From the NCBI GenBank assembly GCA_030747595.1, contig JASLKK010000003.1:1-64000 (forward strand): 64,000 nt of DNA, in the 5' to 3' direction. Positions 36,834 through 45,322 of the stretch are shown here, piece after piece. A program made the position numbers and the translations under genes. This DNA is from Acidimicrobiales bacterium. GTDB taxonomy: Bacteria; Actinomycetota; Acidimicrobiia; Acidimicrobiales; MedAcidi-G1. Each line of letters starts with the position of its first letter. Position 1 is the first letter of the stretch. The notes beneath the pieces were generated by a model. The model saw nothing but the letters and a program-made list of their open reading frames with translations. It was not told the DNA's origin and did not search any database.

Positions 36834-37661
36834 ATGGACCAGATCTTCGACCGACTGGCCGAACTATTGGTCGACGAGGTGCCCGTGGCGTTAGCCACCG
36901 TCATCGATGAGACCGGCGAGGCAGTACCAGCAACGGGGGAGTCAGCGGTGGGCCGCCACCTGCTGGTCCGGCGTACCACCGGAGGTGGCGTCGAGGTTCT
37001 GGGTTCACTCGGTGACGAGGGGCTGGACCGGGTCGTCTCTCGTGACGCGCTCGGTGAACTGTCGGCCGGCCGCAGCGGTGTCCGCCACTATGGCGAACAC
37101 GGCGAGGCTCGTGAGGAGACCATCTCAGTCTTCGTTGAGTCGTTCGCCGCTCCGCCTCGGATGCTGGTGTTCGGAGCGGTGGACTTCACCGCGGCGCTCG
37201 TGCGGGTGGCCAAGGTGCTGGGCTACCGGGTCACGGTGTGCGACGCCCGCGAAGTATTCGCCACTACGCAGCGGTTCCCGCTGGCTGATGAGGTCGTTGT
37301 GGACTGGCCCGACAGGCTCCTCGCCGAAGTCGGTCACGATCTCCGTCGCCGTGATGTGGTGTGCGTGCTCACCCACGACGTGAAGTTCGATGTGCCTGCC
37401 ATCATCGGGGCGCTGGCCACCTCGGTCGGCTACATCGGGGTCATGGGGTCCAGACGAACACATGACGACCGCCTGGAGCGACTCCGGGAAGCCGGCGTAA
37501 CCGACGAGGAGTTGGCTCGGCTGCGGTCACCCATCGGGCTGGACATCGGCGCCCGGACACCCGAGGAGACAGCCATCTCCATCGTGTCGGAGATCATCGC
37601 CCTGCGGACCGGACGTTCGGCTCGGGGGCTCTCGGCCACCGACGGCCCGATTCACGACTAA
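36834..37661 (+). CDS. XdhC-family molybdenum-hydroxylase maturation protein
   Basis: 275 aa. An XdhC N-terminal-like region comes first and lacks the usual SGGC motif. A Rossmann-type C-terminal domain follows: RMLVFGAVDFTAALVRVAKVLGYRVTVCDAR, given here only as a region (about 105-140), then YIGVMGSRRTHDDRLERLR and IGLDIGARTPEETAISI. The N-terminal SGGC and the Rossmann part are thus divided between this and the preceding gene. ATG 36834 is preferred because the family begins there (MDQIFDRLAELL); GTG 36792 is possible. The target enzyme is not encoded in the window. Confidence 0.83.
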   Translation: MDQIFDRLAELLVDEVPVALATVIDETGEAVPATGESAVGRHLLVRRTTGGGVEVLGSLGDEGLDRVVSRDALGELSAGRSGVRHYGEHGEAREETISVFVESFAAPPRMLVFGAVDFTAALVRVAKVLGYRVTVCDAREVFATTQRFPLADEVVVDWPDRLLAEVGHDLRRRDVVCVLTHDVKFDVPAIIGALATSVGYIGVMGSRRTHDDRLERLREAGVTDEELARLRSPIGLDIGARTPEETAISIVSEIIALRTGRSARGLSATDGPIHD

Positions 37662-37671
37662 AGACGCAACC

Positions 37672-38250
37672 GTGCCTTCTGTGGGCGATAGGGCTACCCG
37701 AGCCGCCGTGGTGCTGGCCGCCGGAGGCGGCACCCGCTGGGAGGGCGACGGTCACAAGTTGCTGGCCGAACTGAACGGACGACCCTTAGCTGCCCACGCG
37801 TTGGACGCCGCTGCCGAAGCTGGCCTGGATGAACTTGTCGTGGTGACGGGGGCCGTGGACCTTTCCGCGGTGATCCCGGATGGGGCGACGGTGCTGCACA
37901 ACGACCGGTGGGCTGAAGGCCAGGCCGCTTCCCTTCACTTGGCCCTGACCCATGCGGTGATCGCCGGCCACGACGCCGTTGTGGTGGGTCTGGCCGACAG
38001 TCCGGGTGTGCCGGCTGAGGCATGGCGGGCGGTTGCCTCGGTCGACGCCATTCTGGCCGTTGCCACCTTCGGCGGAAGCCGCCGTCCACCGACGCTGATC
38101 GGACGGAGCCTCTGGGGGGACCTTCCCGAGACCGGCGACGAGGGGGCGCGGACGCTTCTGGCCGAGCGGTCGGACCTCGTGGTGGAAGTACCGTGCCCGG
38201 GCGATCCCGCTGACGTGGACACCATGGAGGACCTCCGCCGATGGAGATGA
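37672..38250 (+). CDS. MocA/MobA-like molybdopterin nucleotidyltransferase
   Basis: 192 aa, NTP_transf_3 fold. AAVVLAAGGGTRWEGDGHKLLA is the nucleotide-binding loop with the essential Lys, ASLHLALTHA and VVGLADSPGVPAEAW follow (GLADxP carries the metal-binding Asp), and a C-terminal DPADVDTMEDL closes the fold. In this setting it probably transfers CMP to molybdopterin for xanthine-dehydrogenase or CO-dehydrogenase-type enzymes. GTG start 10 bases after xdhC; it overlaps the DUF501-ppx gene by 10 bases. Confidence 0.82.
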   Translation: MPSVGDRATRAAVVLAAGGGTRWEGDGHKLLAELNGRPLAAHALDAAAEAGLDELVVVTGAVDLSAVIPDGATVLHNDRWAEGQAASLHLALTHAVIAGHDAVVVGLADSPGVPAEAWRAVASVDAILAVATFGGSRRPPTLIGRSLWGDLPETGDEGARTLLAERSDLVVEVPCPGDPADVDTMEDLRRWR

Positions 38251-39671
38251 GCCACGGTCGTACGACCGAGGGGCACGACGATCGGCCGACCGAGGGGCTG
38301 GTCGTAGAAGAACTTCTGGGTCGGCGACCCGAGGGGGCGTTCGTCGTCGTCGTCCGCGATGAGGACGGCACGCCGGTGGTCATTCGCAACCATCCGCTGC
38401 TGGACGACGGACGACCTATGCCCACCCGGTACTGGCTGGTTGGCAACGCCCTCCGGACGCGCATCGGCACGTTGGAGTCGACCGGCGGGGTCCGCGACGC
38501 CGAAGCGGCTTGTGATCCCACCGAGTTGGCCGAGGCTCATGGTCGGTACGCCGCCGAGCGTGATGCGGCTATTCCGGCCGACCACGAGGGACATCGCCCG
38601 TCAGGCGGTGTTGGTGGCACCCGCCAAGGGGTCAAGTGCCTCCATGCCCACTATGCGTGGTTCCTGGCCGGTGGCGACGACCCGGTGGGCCGCTGGATCC
38701 ATGGCCGACTCGCTCCCGAGAGGACCGCGGGCGGGGAGCCGGAGGTGGGAGTAGTGGCCGCCATTGACTGCGGGACGAACTCCACGCGCCTCCTGATTGG
38801 TCGGGCTTCTGCTGGTTCGAGTCTGGCGGGATTCGAGACCCTCGACCGGCAGATGCACATCACCCGGATGGGGGAGGGGGTCGACGCCACGGGGCGACTG
38901 GCACCGCAGGCCATCGACCGGGTGTTGGCCGTCCTCGGTCGGTACCGCGAGGCCATGGATGCCTATGGGGTGGCCAGTTGTCGGATCACCGCCACCTCGG
39001 CGGCCCGGGACGCGGCCAATCGCGATGAGTTCTTCGACGCGGCCGAAGCCATCGTGGGATTCCGGCCCGAGTTGTTGTCTGGCCTGGACGAGGGGCGGCT
39101 GTCGTTCGCCGGAGCTACCGCGGACCTCGACGCCGACGATGGACCGTTCCTGGTTGTCGACATCGGCGGTGGATCGACGGAGTTCGTGGTCGGCACCACC
39201 GACGCCGAGGCGGCCTGGTCGTGCGACATTGGATGCGTCCGACTCACCGAACAGTGGATCGACCACGATCCGGCCCGACCCGAAGAGTTGGTGGCCTGCT
39301 TGTCGGTCACCGAAGCCCACCTCGATGAGGTGCTGCTCGAGGTTCCGGGGGCGGCCGACGCCCGCACGCTTGTCGGATTGGCCGGCACCGTGTCGTGCAC
39401 GGCGGCCGTCGAGATTGGCCTGGCCGCCTACGACCGGGAACGAATCCACCATTTCCGACTCTCCAAGGAGGCGGTGGAGGACGTATACCGAACGCTGGCC
39501 ACCGAGGATCGTGACGAACGCATGGCCAATCCGGGAATGGAGGAAGCGCGGGCTGACGTCATCGTGGGTGGCCTCTCGATCCTCGTGAAGGTGATGCGCC
39601 AGTTCGGCTTCGACGAGTGCCTGGTATCGGAATCTGACATCCTCGACGGCTTGGTGGCCTCGCAGGTTTGA
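38241..39671 (+). CDS. DUF501 domain fused to Ppx/GppA exopolyphosphatase
   Basis: 476 aa. Residues about 18-150 are DUF501 (VVRNHPLL-like VVIRNHPLLDDGRPMPTRYW, then CLHAHYAWFLAGGDDPVG). About 172-475 are Ppx/GppA: AAIDCGTNSTRLLIG (phosphate loop), TSAARDAANRDEFF, LSGLDEGRLSFAGA, VVDIGGGSTEFVVG and LVGLAGTVSCTAAV. The second part degrades polyphosphate or pppGpp. In Mycobacterium the two are adjacent separate genes after eno-ftsB; here they form one frame with no stop. ATG 38241 overlaps the MocA-like gene. Confidence 0.88.
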   Translation: MEMSHGRTTEGHDDRPTEGLVVEELLGRRPEGAFVVVVRDEDGTPVVIRNHPLLDDGRPMPTRYWLVGNALRTRIGTLESTGGVRDAEAACDPTELAEAHGRYAAERDAAIPADHEGHRPSGGVGGTRQGVKCLHAHYAWFLAGGDDPVGRWIHGRLAPERTAGGEPEVGVVAAIDCGTNSTRLLIGRASAGSSLAGFETLDRQMHITRMGEGVDATGRLAPQAIDRVLAVLGRYREAMDAYGVASCRITATSAARDAANRDEFFDAAEAIVGFRPELLSGLDEGRLSFAGATADLDADDGPFLVVDIGGGSTEFVVGTTDAEAAWSCDIGCVRLTEQWIDHDPARPEELVACLSVTEAHLDEVLLEVPGAADARTLVGLAGTVSCTAAVEIGLAAYDRERIHHFRLSKEAVEDVYRTLATEDRDERMANPGMEEARADVIVGGLSILVKVMRQFGFDECLVSESDILDGLVASQV

Positions 39672-39749
39672 CCGTTCGACGAAGGCGGAGGCCCCAAGAA
39701 CGTATTTCCTGAGGGGAGATAACTTTCCCACCAGTAGTGATTTATGGAC

Positions 39750-39755
39750 TAGCCT
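39750..39755 (+). promoter_or_regulatory. Leaderless -10 box (TAGCCT) for the glyoxylate aminotransferase
   Basis: TAGCCT, 7 bases (GCGCTCC), then ATG 39763. Confidence 0.5.
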
Positions 39756-39762
39756 GCGCTCC

Positions 39763-40857
39763 ATGTCGCACGCTGACCGCATCCTCATGGGCCCCGGCCC
39801 CGGGAATCCGTACCCGGAGGTTATGGAAGCCTTCAGTCGCCCGGTCATCGGCCACCTGGACCCGGACTTCATCGCTCTTCTGGACGAGACCAACGACCGC
39901 CTCCGCCAGGTATTCCGCACCGCCAACCCGCTGACCTTTTCCGTATCGGCGACCGGCTCGGCGGGCATGGAAGCCACCTTCGTCAACGTGCTGGGCCCCG
40001 GCGACGTGGTCGTCATCGGCGTCAATGGCGTGTTCGGCGAGCGCATGTGTGACGTCGCGTCGCGCTGCGGCGCCGAGGTCGTCCGAGTCGACGCCGAATG
40101 GGGCACGGCCATCGACCCCCAGACCCTGCTCGACGCCCATCCGTCGCCCAAGGTCATTGCCGTGGTGCATGCCGAGACCTCGACCGGCGTTCGCAACGAC
40201 ATTGCTCCCATCGGGGCCGGAAAGGGCGACGCTCTGCTTCTCGTGGACTGTGTCACCTCCCTCGGCGGCATCCCGTTGGAGGTCGACGCCTGGGGCGTCG
40301 ACCTGGCCTACAGCGGAACCCAGAAGTGCCTCGGGGTACCGCCCGGCCTCTCGCCGGTGACCGTGTCGCAGGCCGCCATTGAAGGCTTCGTCGAGAAGTC
40401 ACAGTCCTGGTACCTCGACTTCGCCATGATCGCCAACTACGTGACCGGTGGCGGCGCTCGCGCCTACCACCACACCGCTCCCATCTCCATGCTGTACGCG
40501 CTCCACGCCGGTCTGGGCGTGGTGCTCGACGAGGGGCTCGAGAACGTCCAGGCCCGACACCAGGCATGTGGTGACCGGCTACAGGAAGGCCTCGTCAAGC
40601 GGGGCTTCGAACTCTTCGCCCAGGAGGGCCACCGGCTACCGGAGCTCACCTCTGTGATCGTCCCGGTGGACCGACTGCCCTCCGGCGTCGACGAAGCGGG
40701 CGTACGCAAGCGCCTCCTGGTCGACTACGGGATCGAAGTTGGCGGTGGACTCGGGCCGGTGGCCGGCCGGGTCTGGCGAATCGGCTGCATGGGCCACACC
40801 GCCCGCCAACGCAATGTGACTCTCTTGCTGGGTGCCCTGGACGAGATCCTGAGCTGA
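39763..40857 (+). CDS. Serine/alanine--glyoxylate aminotransferase (class V)
   Basis: 364 aa. ILMGPGPGNPYPEVMEA, SATGSAGMEATFVNVLGPGD, HAETSTGVRND, LVDCVTSLGGIPLEVDAWGVD and the PLP Lys in YSGTQKCLGVPPGLSP follow the AGXT1/serine-glyoxylate family. It transaminates glyoxylate to glycine; with serine as donor it feeds hydroxypyruvate into the serine cycle. The malyl-CoA lyase gene nearby supplies glyoxylate. Donor preference (Ser or Ala) cannot be read from sequence. Confidence 0.88.
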   Translation: MSHADRILMGPGPGNPYPEVMEAFSRPVIGHLDPDFIALLDETNDRLRQVFRTANPLTFSVSATGSAGMEATFVNVLGPGDVVVIGVNGVFGERMCDVASRCGAEVVRVDAEWGTAIDPQTLLDAHPSPKVIAVVHAETSTGVRNDIAPIGAGKGDALLLVDCVTSLGGIPLEVDAWGVDLAYSGTQKCLGVPPGLSPVTVSQAAIEGFVEKSQSWYLDFAMIANYVTGGGARAYHHTAPISMLYALHAGLGVVLDEGLENVQARHQACGDRLQEGLVKRGFELFAQEGHRLPELTSVIVPVDRLPSGVDEAGVRKRLLVDYGIEVGGGLGPVAGRVWRIGCMGHTARQRNVTLLLGALDEILS

Positions 40858-40922
40858 CCTGCCGGAGCCCGTGGGTGGGTCCCGGGTTGTCCATAGACCC
40901 GGGCCGCCGGGGAAGATGCATC

Positions 40923-41561
40923 GTGGCTACCGAGGAGATCGTCGACAGCCCGGTCGTCCAGGGCCGGCGACTGGTTCTGCGACCCCTGGAGTCTGACGAC
41001 TTCCAGGACTGGCGTGACGTCCGGCGACGCAACGCCGACTGGCTGACCAGTTGGGAGCCCCGCCGGGGATTCGGCCAACCCGACCCGGTGGAAGATCAGC
41101 AGGCGTTCGCCATGCGGTGCGCTACCCGGCGACGGGAACGCCAACTGGGCACAGGCTGGGGATTCGGCGTGTTTGTCATCGGTGACGTCGCGTCGCCCGC
41201 CTTCGCCGGCGAAATAAACCTCGCCAACGTGGTCCGTGGCGCCTTTCGCAGCGCCCACGTGGGGTACTGGATGGACGAGGACTTAGCCGGCAACGGCTAC
41301 ATCCCCGAAGCCCTGGCCGCACTCTGCAGATTCGCCTTCGACGAGGTTGACCTGCACCGCGTCCAGGTGTCGATCGTGCCCCGCAACACGAGGTCCCGTC
41401 GAGTGGTCGAGAAGTTGGAGTTCCGCTGCGAAGGACTCGCCGAGCGTTACCTGGAGATCGCCGGAGTGTGGGAGGACCACCTTCGCTACGCCATGACCGC
41501 CGAGGAGTGGTGTGTGCGACGAGCCGAACTGGTCGGCACGTGGCTGGAGGACGCGGGCTAG
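40923..41561 (+). CDS. GNAT N-acetyltransferase, RimJ/RimL type
   Basis: 212 aa. RRLVLRPLESDDFQDW opens the fold; the acetyl-CoA loop region is VGYWMDEDLAGNGYIPEAL, and HRVQVSIVPRNTRSRRVVEKL is the typical RimJ C-terminal block. Such enzymes acetylate ribosomal protein N-termini or small amines. GTG 40923 is chosen over the ORF's earlier start (40875) because conserved sequence begins shortly after. Confidence 0.82.
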   Translation: MATEEIVDSPVVQGRRLVLRPLESDDFQDWRDVRRRNADWLTSWEPRRGFGQPDPVEDQQAFAMRCATRRRERQLGTGWGFGVFVIGDVASPAFAGEINLANVVRGAFRSAHVGYWMDEDLAGNGYIPEALAALCRFAFDEVDLHRVQVSIVPRNTRSRRVVEKLEFRCEGLAERYLEIAGVWEDHLRYAMTAEEWCVRRAELVGTWLEDAG

Positions 41562-41574
41562 TTCTCGACGATTT

Positions 41575-42342
41575 TCACTTGTTTCCAGCGATCTTCGCCT
41601 GGAGCTTGGCCACCATCTCGGTGAAGGCCGGCTGACGCATCGACCAGACCTGGGGTTCGATCTCCAACTGCACCGACGGGACCGAGTCGGTCACCGCCGC
41701 GGTGTCGTGCAGGGTCTGCTTGGTGACGGCCACCAGTTCGCGTGGGTGCTTGGCCGCCTTGGCTGCGTACTCCACCGCCCGGTTCAGGAGGTCGTCGTCG
41801 TCCACGCAGTCCCAGGCCACGCCGTGCCGGACTGCCTCCTCGCCGTTCAGAATCTGTTCGAACAACACCATGGCTTTGGCTGTCTGGAGGTCGGTGATGT
41901 TGCGTAGGCGCCACGTGTGGCCGCCGCCCGGGTGGATACCGATAGTCAGGAACCGAGAGTCGAACCGGGCTGACCGGCCGGCGATGACCAGGTCGCAGGC
42001 CAGGATCATGTTCATCCCGGCGCCCACCGCTGCACCGTTGACGGCCGCCACCGTGGGAAGCGGCGTGTGGGCCACACGAAGAAAGCCCCGGTAGATGTCG
42101 GGGAGCGAACCGTCGGCTCCGTCTTTGCCGGCATCCAACAGGTCGTCCAGCACCGCTCCGGCGCAGAATGCCCGCCCCTCGCCGGTGAGGACGACCGCTC
42201 CGACGCCCTCGTCGGCCTCCAACTCGTCAAAGGCCGTGAGCAGCTCGTCGTTCAACTCGTTGCTGATCACGTTGCGACGATCGGGATCGTCGAAGGTCAG
42301 GATGGCCACACGGTCGCGTCGTTCGATTCTCAGCATGCTCAT
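41575..42342 (-). CDS. Enoyl-CoA hydratase/isomerase family protein
   Basis: 255 aa crotonase fold. VAILTFDDPDRRNVIS, GRAFCAGAVLDDLLDA (first oxyanion residue), VNGAAVGAGMNMILACDLVIA (second), and FLTIGIHPGGGHTW. The usual catalytic Glu pair of hydratases is not clearly conserved in HPGGG, so the reaction is open. ATG 42342 is chosen; MSML also allows 42336. It converges with the GNAT gene and diverges from the MFS gene. Confidence 0.85.
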   Translation of the reverse strand: MSMLRIERRDRVAILTFDDPDRRNVISNELNDELLTAFDELEADEGVGAVVLTGEGRAFCAGAVLDDLLDAGKDGADGSLPDIYRGFLRVAHTPLPTVAAVNGAAVGAGMNMILACDLVIAGRSARFDSRFLTIGIHPGGGHTWRLRNITDLQTAKAMVLFEQILNGEEAVRHGVAWDCVDDDDLLNRAVEYAAKAAKHPRELVAVTKQTLHDTAAVTDSVPSVQLEIEPQVWSMRQPAFTEMVAKLQAKIAGNK

Positions 42343-42448
42343 GGTCGGAGTCTCGCACGGGCCCGATCGGAGCTGACCATCAGAGTTCTGGCCATCAGAG
42401 TGCAGGCAGCCCCAGATGTCCGCTAGCCGGTGCGGACGGGGCCTCATC

Positions 42449-42454
42449 TAGGGT
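42449..42454 (+). promoter_or_regulatory. Leaderless -10 box (TAGGGT) for the MFS gene
   Basis: TAGGGT, 7 bases (CGAAATC), then ATG 42462. Confidence 0.45.
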
Positions 42455-42461
42455 CGAAATC

Positions 42462-43724
42462 ATGTCGACCGGAGCTCAAGTCTCGCCCGGTCGGCGGTAT
42501 CCGGCGATGGCCTTCCGCAACTATCGACTCTTCTGGATCGGTGGTGCGCTCACCAATAACGGCCGGTGGACCCAGTACGTGGCCACCTACTGGATCGTGT
42601 ACCAGATCACCGAGTCCGCGGCCTGGGTGGGGACTGCCGCCTTCGCGTCGTTCATCCCGATGCTGATCACCAATCCGGTGGCCGGCTACGTGTCGGACCG
42701 CTTCGACCGCCGAAAGGTGCTGCTGTGCACGAACACGGGCTGCTCCCTGCTGGCTGCGCTGATGGCCATCACCTGGGGTCTGGGCGTTCGCAACGTGGCA
42801 GCCTGGATCGGCCTTTTGTTGGCTGGTGGGTTCGTCTACGGGATCCAGCTGCCCACCTGGCAGTCATTCGTGGCCGAATGCGTCCCCCGCGAGCACCTCC
42901 GCAACGCCATCACCTTGAACTCAACCCAATTCAACGCGGCCCGGACGTTCGGCCCGGCTCTCGGCGGTGTACTCATCGGAACGGTCGGACCCGGGTGGGC
43001 GTTGTTCGTGGCGGCCGCCTTCTACGGTCCGGTCCTCACCGCGTTGTACCTGATTCGGGCCTCTGACCTGTTCCGGCCCGAACGGGTGCCCGACGGGAAT
43101 CCGACCGACCATGCGCCGTCGATCCTCGGGGACTATCGGGAGTCGATCCGGTACGTCCTGGGCTCGCCGGGCATCAGAGTGGCCATCGGGACCACCGCTC
43201 TCGTGTCGACCATGGGTCAGCCGGTGGTCCAGCAGATCGTGGTGTTCGCCGAGGAGGTGTTCGAGGTCTCGCCGTTCTGGTTCGGCATGCTCGGTTCGGC
43301 GCAGGGCCTGGGTGCCCTGCTGGCCGCCCCGCTAATCGTCGGGGAACTCGGGCAGATGAAGCGCTCCAGGATCCAGGTGTTCGCCACCTGCGGGTACGGC
43401 ATCGCTCTCATGTTGTTCGCGGCCGCTCCAGTCCTCTGGATGGGGTTCGTGGGACTAGGCCTGATCGGATGCATGCACCTCGGGTCGGCCTCCAACCTGA
43501 ACGCCACCGTGCAACTCCAGGTCGACGACACCATTCGTGGGCGGGTGATGGCCCTGTACCTGATGGGGGTGCTGGGGGTGTCGCCATTCGCCAACTTGGC
43601 CATGGGGGCGGCCATCGCCGTGTTCGGCCCCCGCCCGGTCGTGGCCTTCGCCGGTCTCGTGGTGCTCGGCGGGGGAGTGTTCCTCCACCTCACGGGCCGG
43701 TTCCGACTCCTCGACGTCAATTGA
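42462..43724 (+). CDS. Major facilitator superfamily transporter (MFS_3, enterobactin-exporter-like)
   Basis: 420 aa, about 12 membrane helices. FRNYRLFWIGGALTNNGRW is the typical start of the EntS-like MFS_3 group. YVSDRFDRRKVLL is the loop 2-3 signature, and an amphipathic helix loop lies mid-protein (SILGDYRESIRYVLGSPGI). It is probably a proton-coupled exporter; the substrate is unknown. It stands alone with its own promoter box. Confidence 0.85.
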   Translation: MSTGAQVSPGRRYPAMAFRNYRLFWIGGALTNNGRWTQYVATYWIVYQITESAAWVGTAAFASFIPMLITNPVAGYVSDRFDRRKVLLCTNTGCSLLAALMAITWGLGVRNVAAWIGLLLAGGFVYGIQLPTWQSFVAECVPREHLRNAITLNSTQFNAARTFGPALGGVLIGTVGPGWALFVAAAFYGPVLTALYLIRASDLFRPERVPDGNPTDHAPSILGDYRESIRYVLGSPGIRVAIGTTALVSTMGQPVVQQIVVFAEEVFEVSPFWFGMLGSAQGLGALLAAPLIVGELGQMKRSRIQVFATCGYGIALMLFAAAPVLWMGFVGLGLIGCMHLGSASNLNATVQLQVDDTIRGRVMALYLMGVLGVSPFANLAMGAAIAVFGPRPVVAFAGLVVLGGGVFLHLTGRFRLLDVN

Positions 43725-43769
43725 GCAGCGATCCGAGCGGACGGCCGACCTGAGACGACCGGCTGATCG

Positions 43770-44738
43770 TCAGTCGTCGTCGAACTCGGCTCGATGGGCC
43801 TGACCGACATCGCATTCGTCATAGGCCGGACACCACCTGCAGGGTGGTCCCGGTATCCGGTTCGGCGTTCGGCCGCCGTGGCGGAGCTCGACCAGTCGCC
43901 CGACGCCGTCGGCCACCCGGGCAATGGTGGTTCGGAGGGTTTCGATGGTCACCGCCTCGGGGACGAAGTGGGCCCGATCCAGATAGTAGGAAGCCAACAT
44001 CCGCGGTGGAACGCCGATCCGGAGTGCATCGATCAGGGCGTAGAAGCGGAGGTCCTCGCGGTGAAGGGGAAGAGACGTGCCGGTCTTGAAGTCCACGATG
44101 ACCTTGCCGGCCTGGAGCCCGCGGGCCGTGCCCAAGGAGAGGTCGACCTTGCCGTCGAGGACTACCCGGCCGTCACACAACTCGGCCCGGAGTCGGGACT
44201 CGGTGACCGGTCGCCAGGCCGGCTGGAGGCGAGGCCAGCACTCCACGAACTTCGTGAAGGAGTCCACGGCAAGGGAACGCAGTTCGGCCCGTTCGGCCTC
44301 GGACACCCCCTGGAGCCAGTAGCCCAGGCCCCGGTCCTCAGCTTCGAGGCGGGCCAGGGCCTCGTCGACCAGGGACGGAGGCTCGAAGTCCCGTCGCCAG
44401 TGGACGGCCAGTTCCACGGCTTTGTGCACCACTGATCCACGGGCGATGGGCACCCGCCATTCGAAATCCTCGGCATCCTCGGCGAGGTACTTTGCCTCGC
44501 ACCCGTGGACCTGACCGAGTCGGTGTTTGGAGAGGTAGACGTCCTCGTTCGGCGGGAGGGCGTCAAGGTGCGGCTCGATGGCCGTCTCGAGGGCCGCTCG
44601 GAGGTGCGGGCGGAGGTCCTCGTCGAATTCCGGGCGATCGCCGGCCCTGGCGCCCAACTCGTCGAGCACCGCCTGCTGGGCGGGGTTCAGCTCCTCGCGT
44701 TTGGTGGTGGGGTCATCGGCCCCTCGGTCTTCCGACAT
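43770..44738 (-). CDS. RecB/Cas4-like PD-(D/E)XK nuclease with Fe-S cysteines
   Basis: 322 aa. VHKAVELAVHW supplies the first His/Glu helix, LDGKVDLSLG the Asp, and VIVDFKTG the D-x-K core. Four cysteines are arranged as C (in VHGCEAKYL), then C-x2-C-x5-C near the C-terminus (PPCRWCPAYDEC), the 4Fe-4S pattern of AddB/Cas4-type nucleases. It is a stand-alone gene with no helicase or CRISPR nearby. ATG 44738 is chosen over an upstream GTG (44936), which would run antisense into the next gene. Confidence 0.8.
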   Translation of the reverse strand: MSEDRGADDPTTKREELNPAQQAVLDELGARAGDRPEFDEDLRPHLRAALETAIEPHLDALPPNEDVYLSKHRLGQVHGCEAKYLAEDAEDFEWRVPIARGSVVHKAVELAVHWRRDFEPPSLVDEALARLEAEDRGLGYWLQGVSEAERAELRSLAVDSFTKFVECWPRLQPAWRPVTESRLRAELCDGRVVLDGKVDLSLGTARGLQAGKVIVDFKTGTSLPLHREDLRFYALIDALRIGVPPRMLASYYLDRAHFVPEAVTIETLRTTIARVADGVGRLVELRHGGRTPNRIPGPPCRWCPAYDECDVGQAHRAEFDDD

Positions 44739-44791
44739 GAGACGAGTATGACCCGAGAGGGCTGTCACAGGCGGGCGCGAAGATCGTCGGC

Positions 44792-45142
44792 ATGGAGCGG
44801 AGAGATGAGAGATCACCAAGAGCGGGTACCGGGCGCAGCGAGAGCCCGGGGGCCATCCGGTTCGCCGAAGCGGCCCGGTCGATCGGGCGGGCCGCCCGGT
44901 TGCGGGGCCTCGAGGTGCCGACCTTCCGGAGCCCACCCGGCCTGGAGGGGGTGCAGCGAACCATCCGGCGACGCGGCGCGTCGGCCACCGTCTCGGTGGT
45001 GGTCCGGGGTCGCCCCTGGGGTGCCGTGCTGGCCGACATGGTCGAAGGCGTGGCGGTAGCCAACGAGTTGGACAGTCGACGGGCCGACACCGTGCGAGCC
45101 GCGTTGTGGCAAGCCGTCGACGAACCGGCGCTCGCAGCCTGA
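44792..45142 (+). CDS. Hypothetical protein, 116 aa
   Basis: Not recognised. Arg-rich N-terminal 40 residues, then a compact alpha/beta-like segment (TVSVVVRGRPWGAVLADMVEGVAVANEL). No signal peptide or membrane helix. ATG 44792 is divergent from the nuclease gene and 54 bases away. A tRNA-Leu follows directly. Confidence 0.5.
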   Translation: MERRDERSPRAGTGRSESPGAIRFAEAARSIGRAARLRGLEVPTFRSPPGLEGVQRTIRRRGASATVSVVVRGRPWGAVLADMVEGVAVANELDSRRADTVRAALWQAVDEPALAA

Positions 45143-45172
45143 GGCCTGCGGGCTGGCTACCGTGGGCGGTAC

Positions 45173-45258
45173 GCCCGGGTGGCGGAACTGGTAGACGCAG
45201 CGGGCTTAAACCCCGCGGCCCCTCCGGGGGCGTACAGGTTCGAATCCTGTCCCGGGCA
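45173..45258 (+). tRNA. tRNA-Leu (anticodon TAA)
   Basis: Acceptor stem GCCCGGG/CCCGGGC, D-loop with GGTAGACGC, anticodon stem GCGGG/CCCGC around CTTAAAC (anticodon TAA), a long class II variable arm (GGCCCCTCCGGGGGCG) and T-loop GTTCGAATC. CCA is not encoded. Confidence 0.94.
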
Positions 45259-45322
45259 CGGCTATTCCGATCGCGTACCGCTGCGGTTCCGGACGAGGGG
45301 GAGCGCGGGGGAGAATGTCCCC

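Noticed and set aside
38601-40271. 556-aa minus-strand ORF spanning ppx and the aminotransferase gene
   Set aside because: Runs antisense across two real genes and the promoter between them; composition is shadow-like.
45179-45322. Extended N-terminus of the nitroreductase reading through tRNA-Leu
   Set aside because: Frame 45179-45322 is the tRNA sequence itself; the protein starts at ATG 45323 with its own ribosome site.
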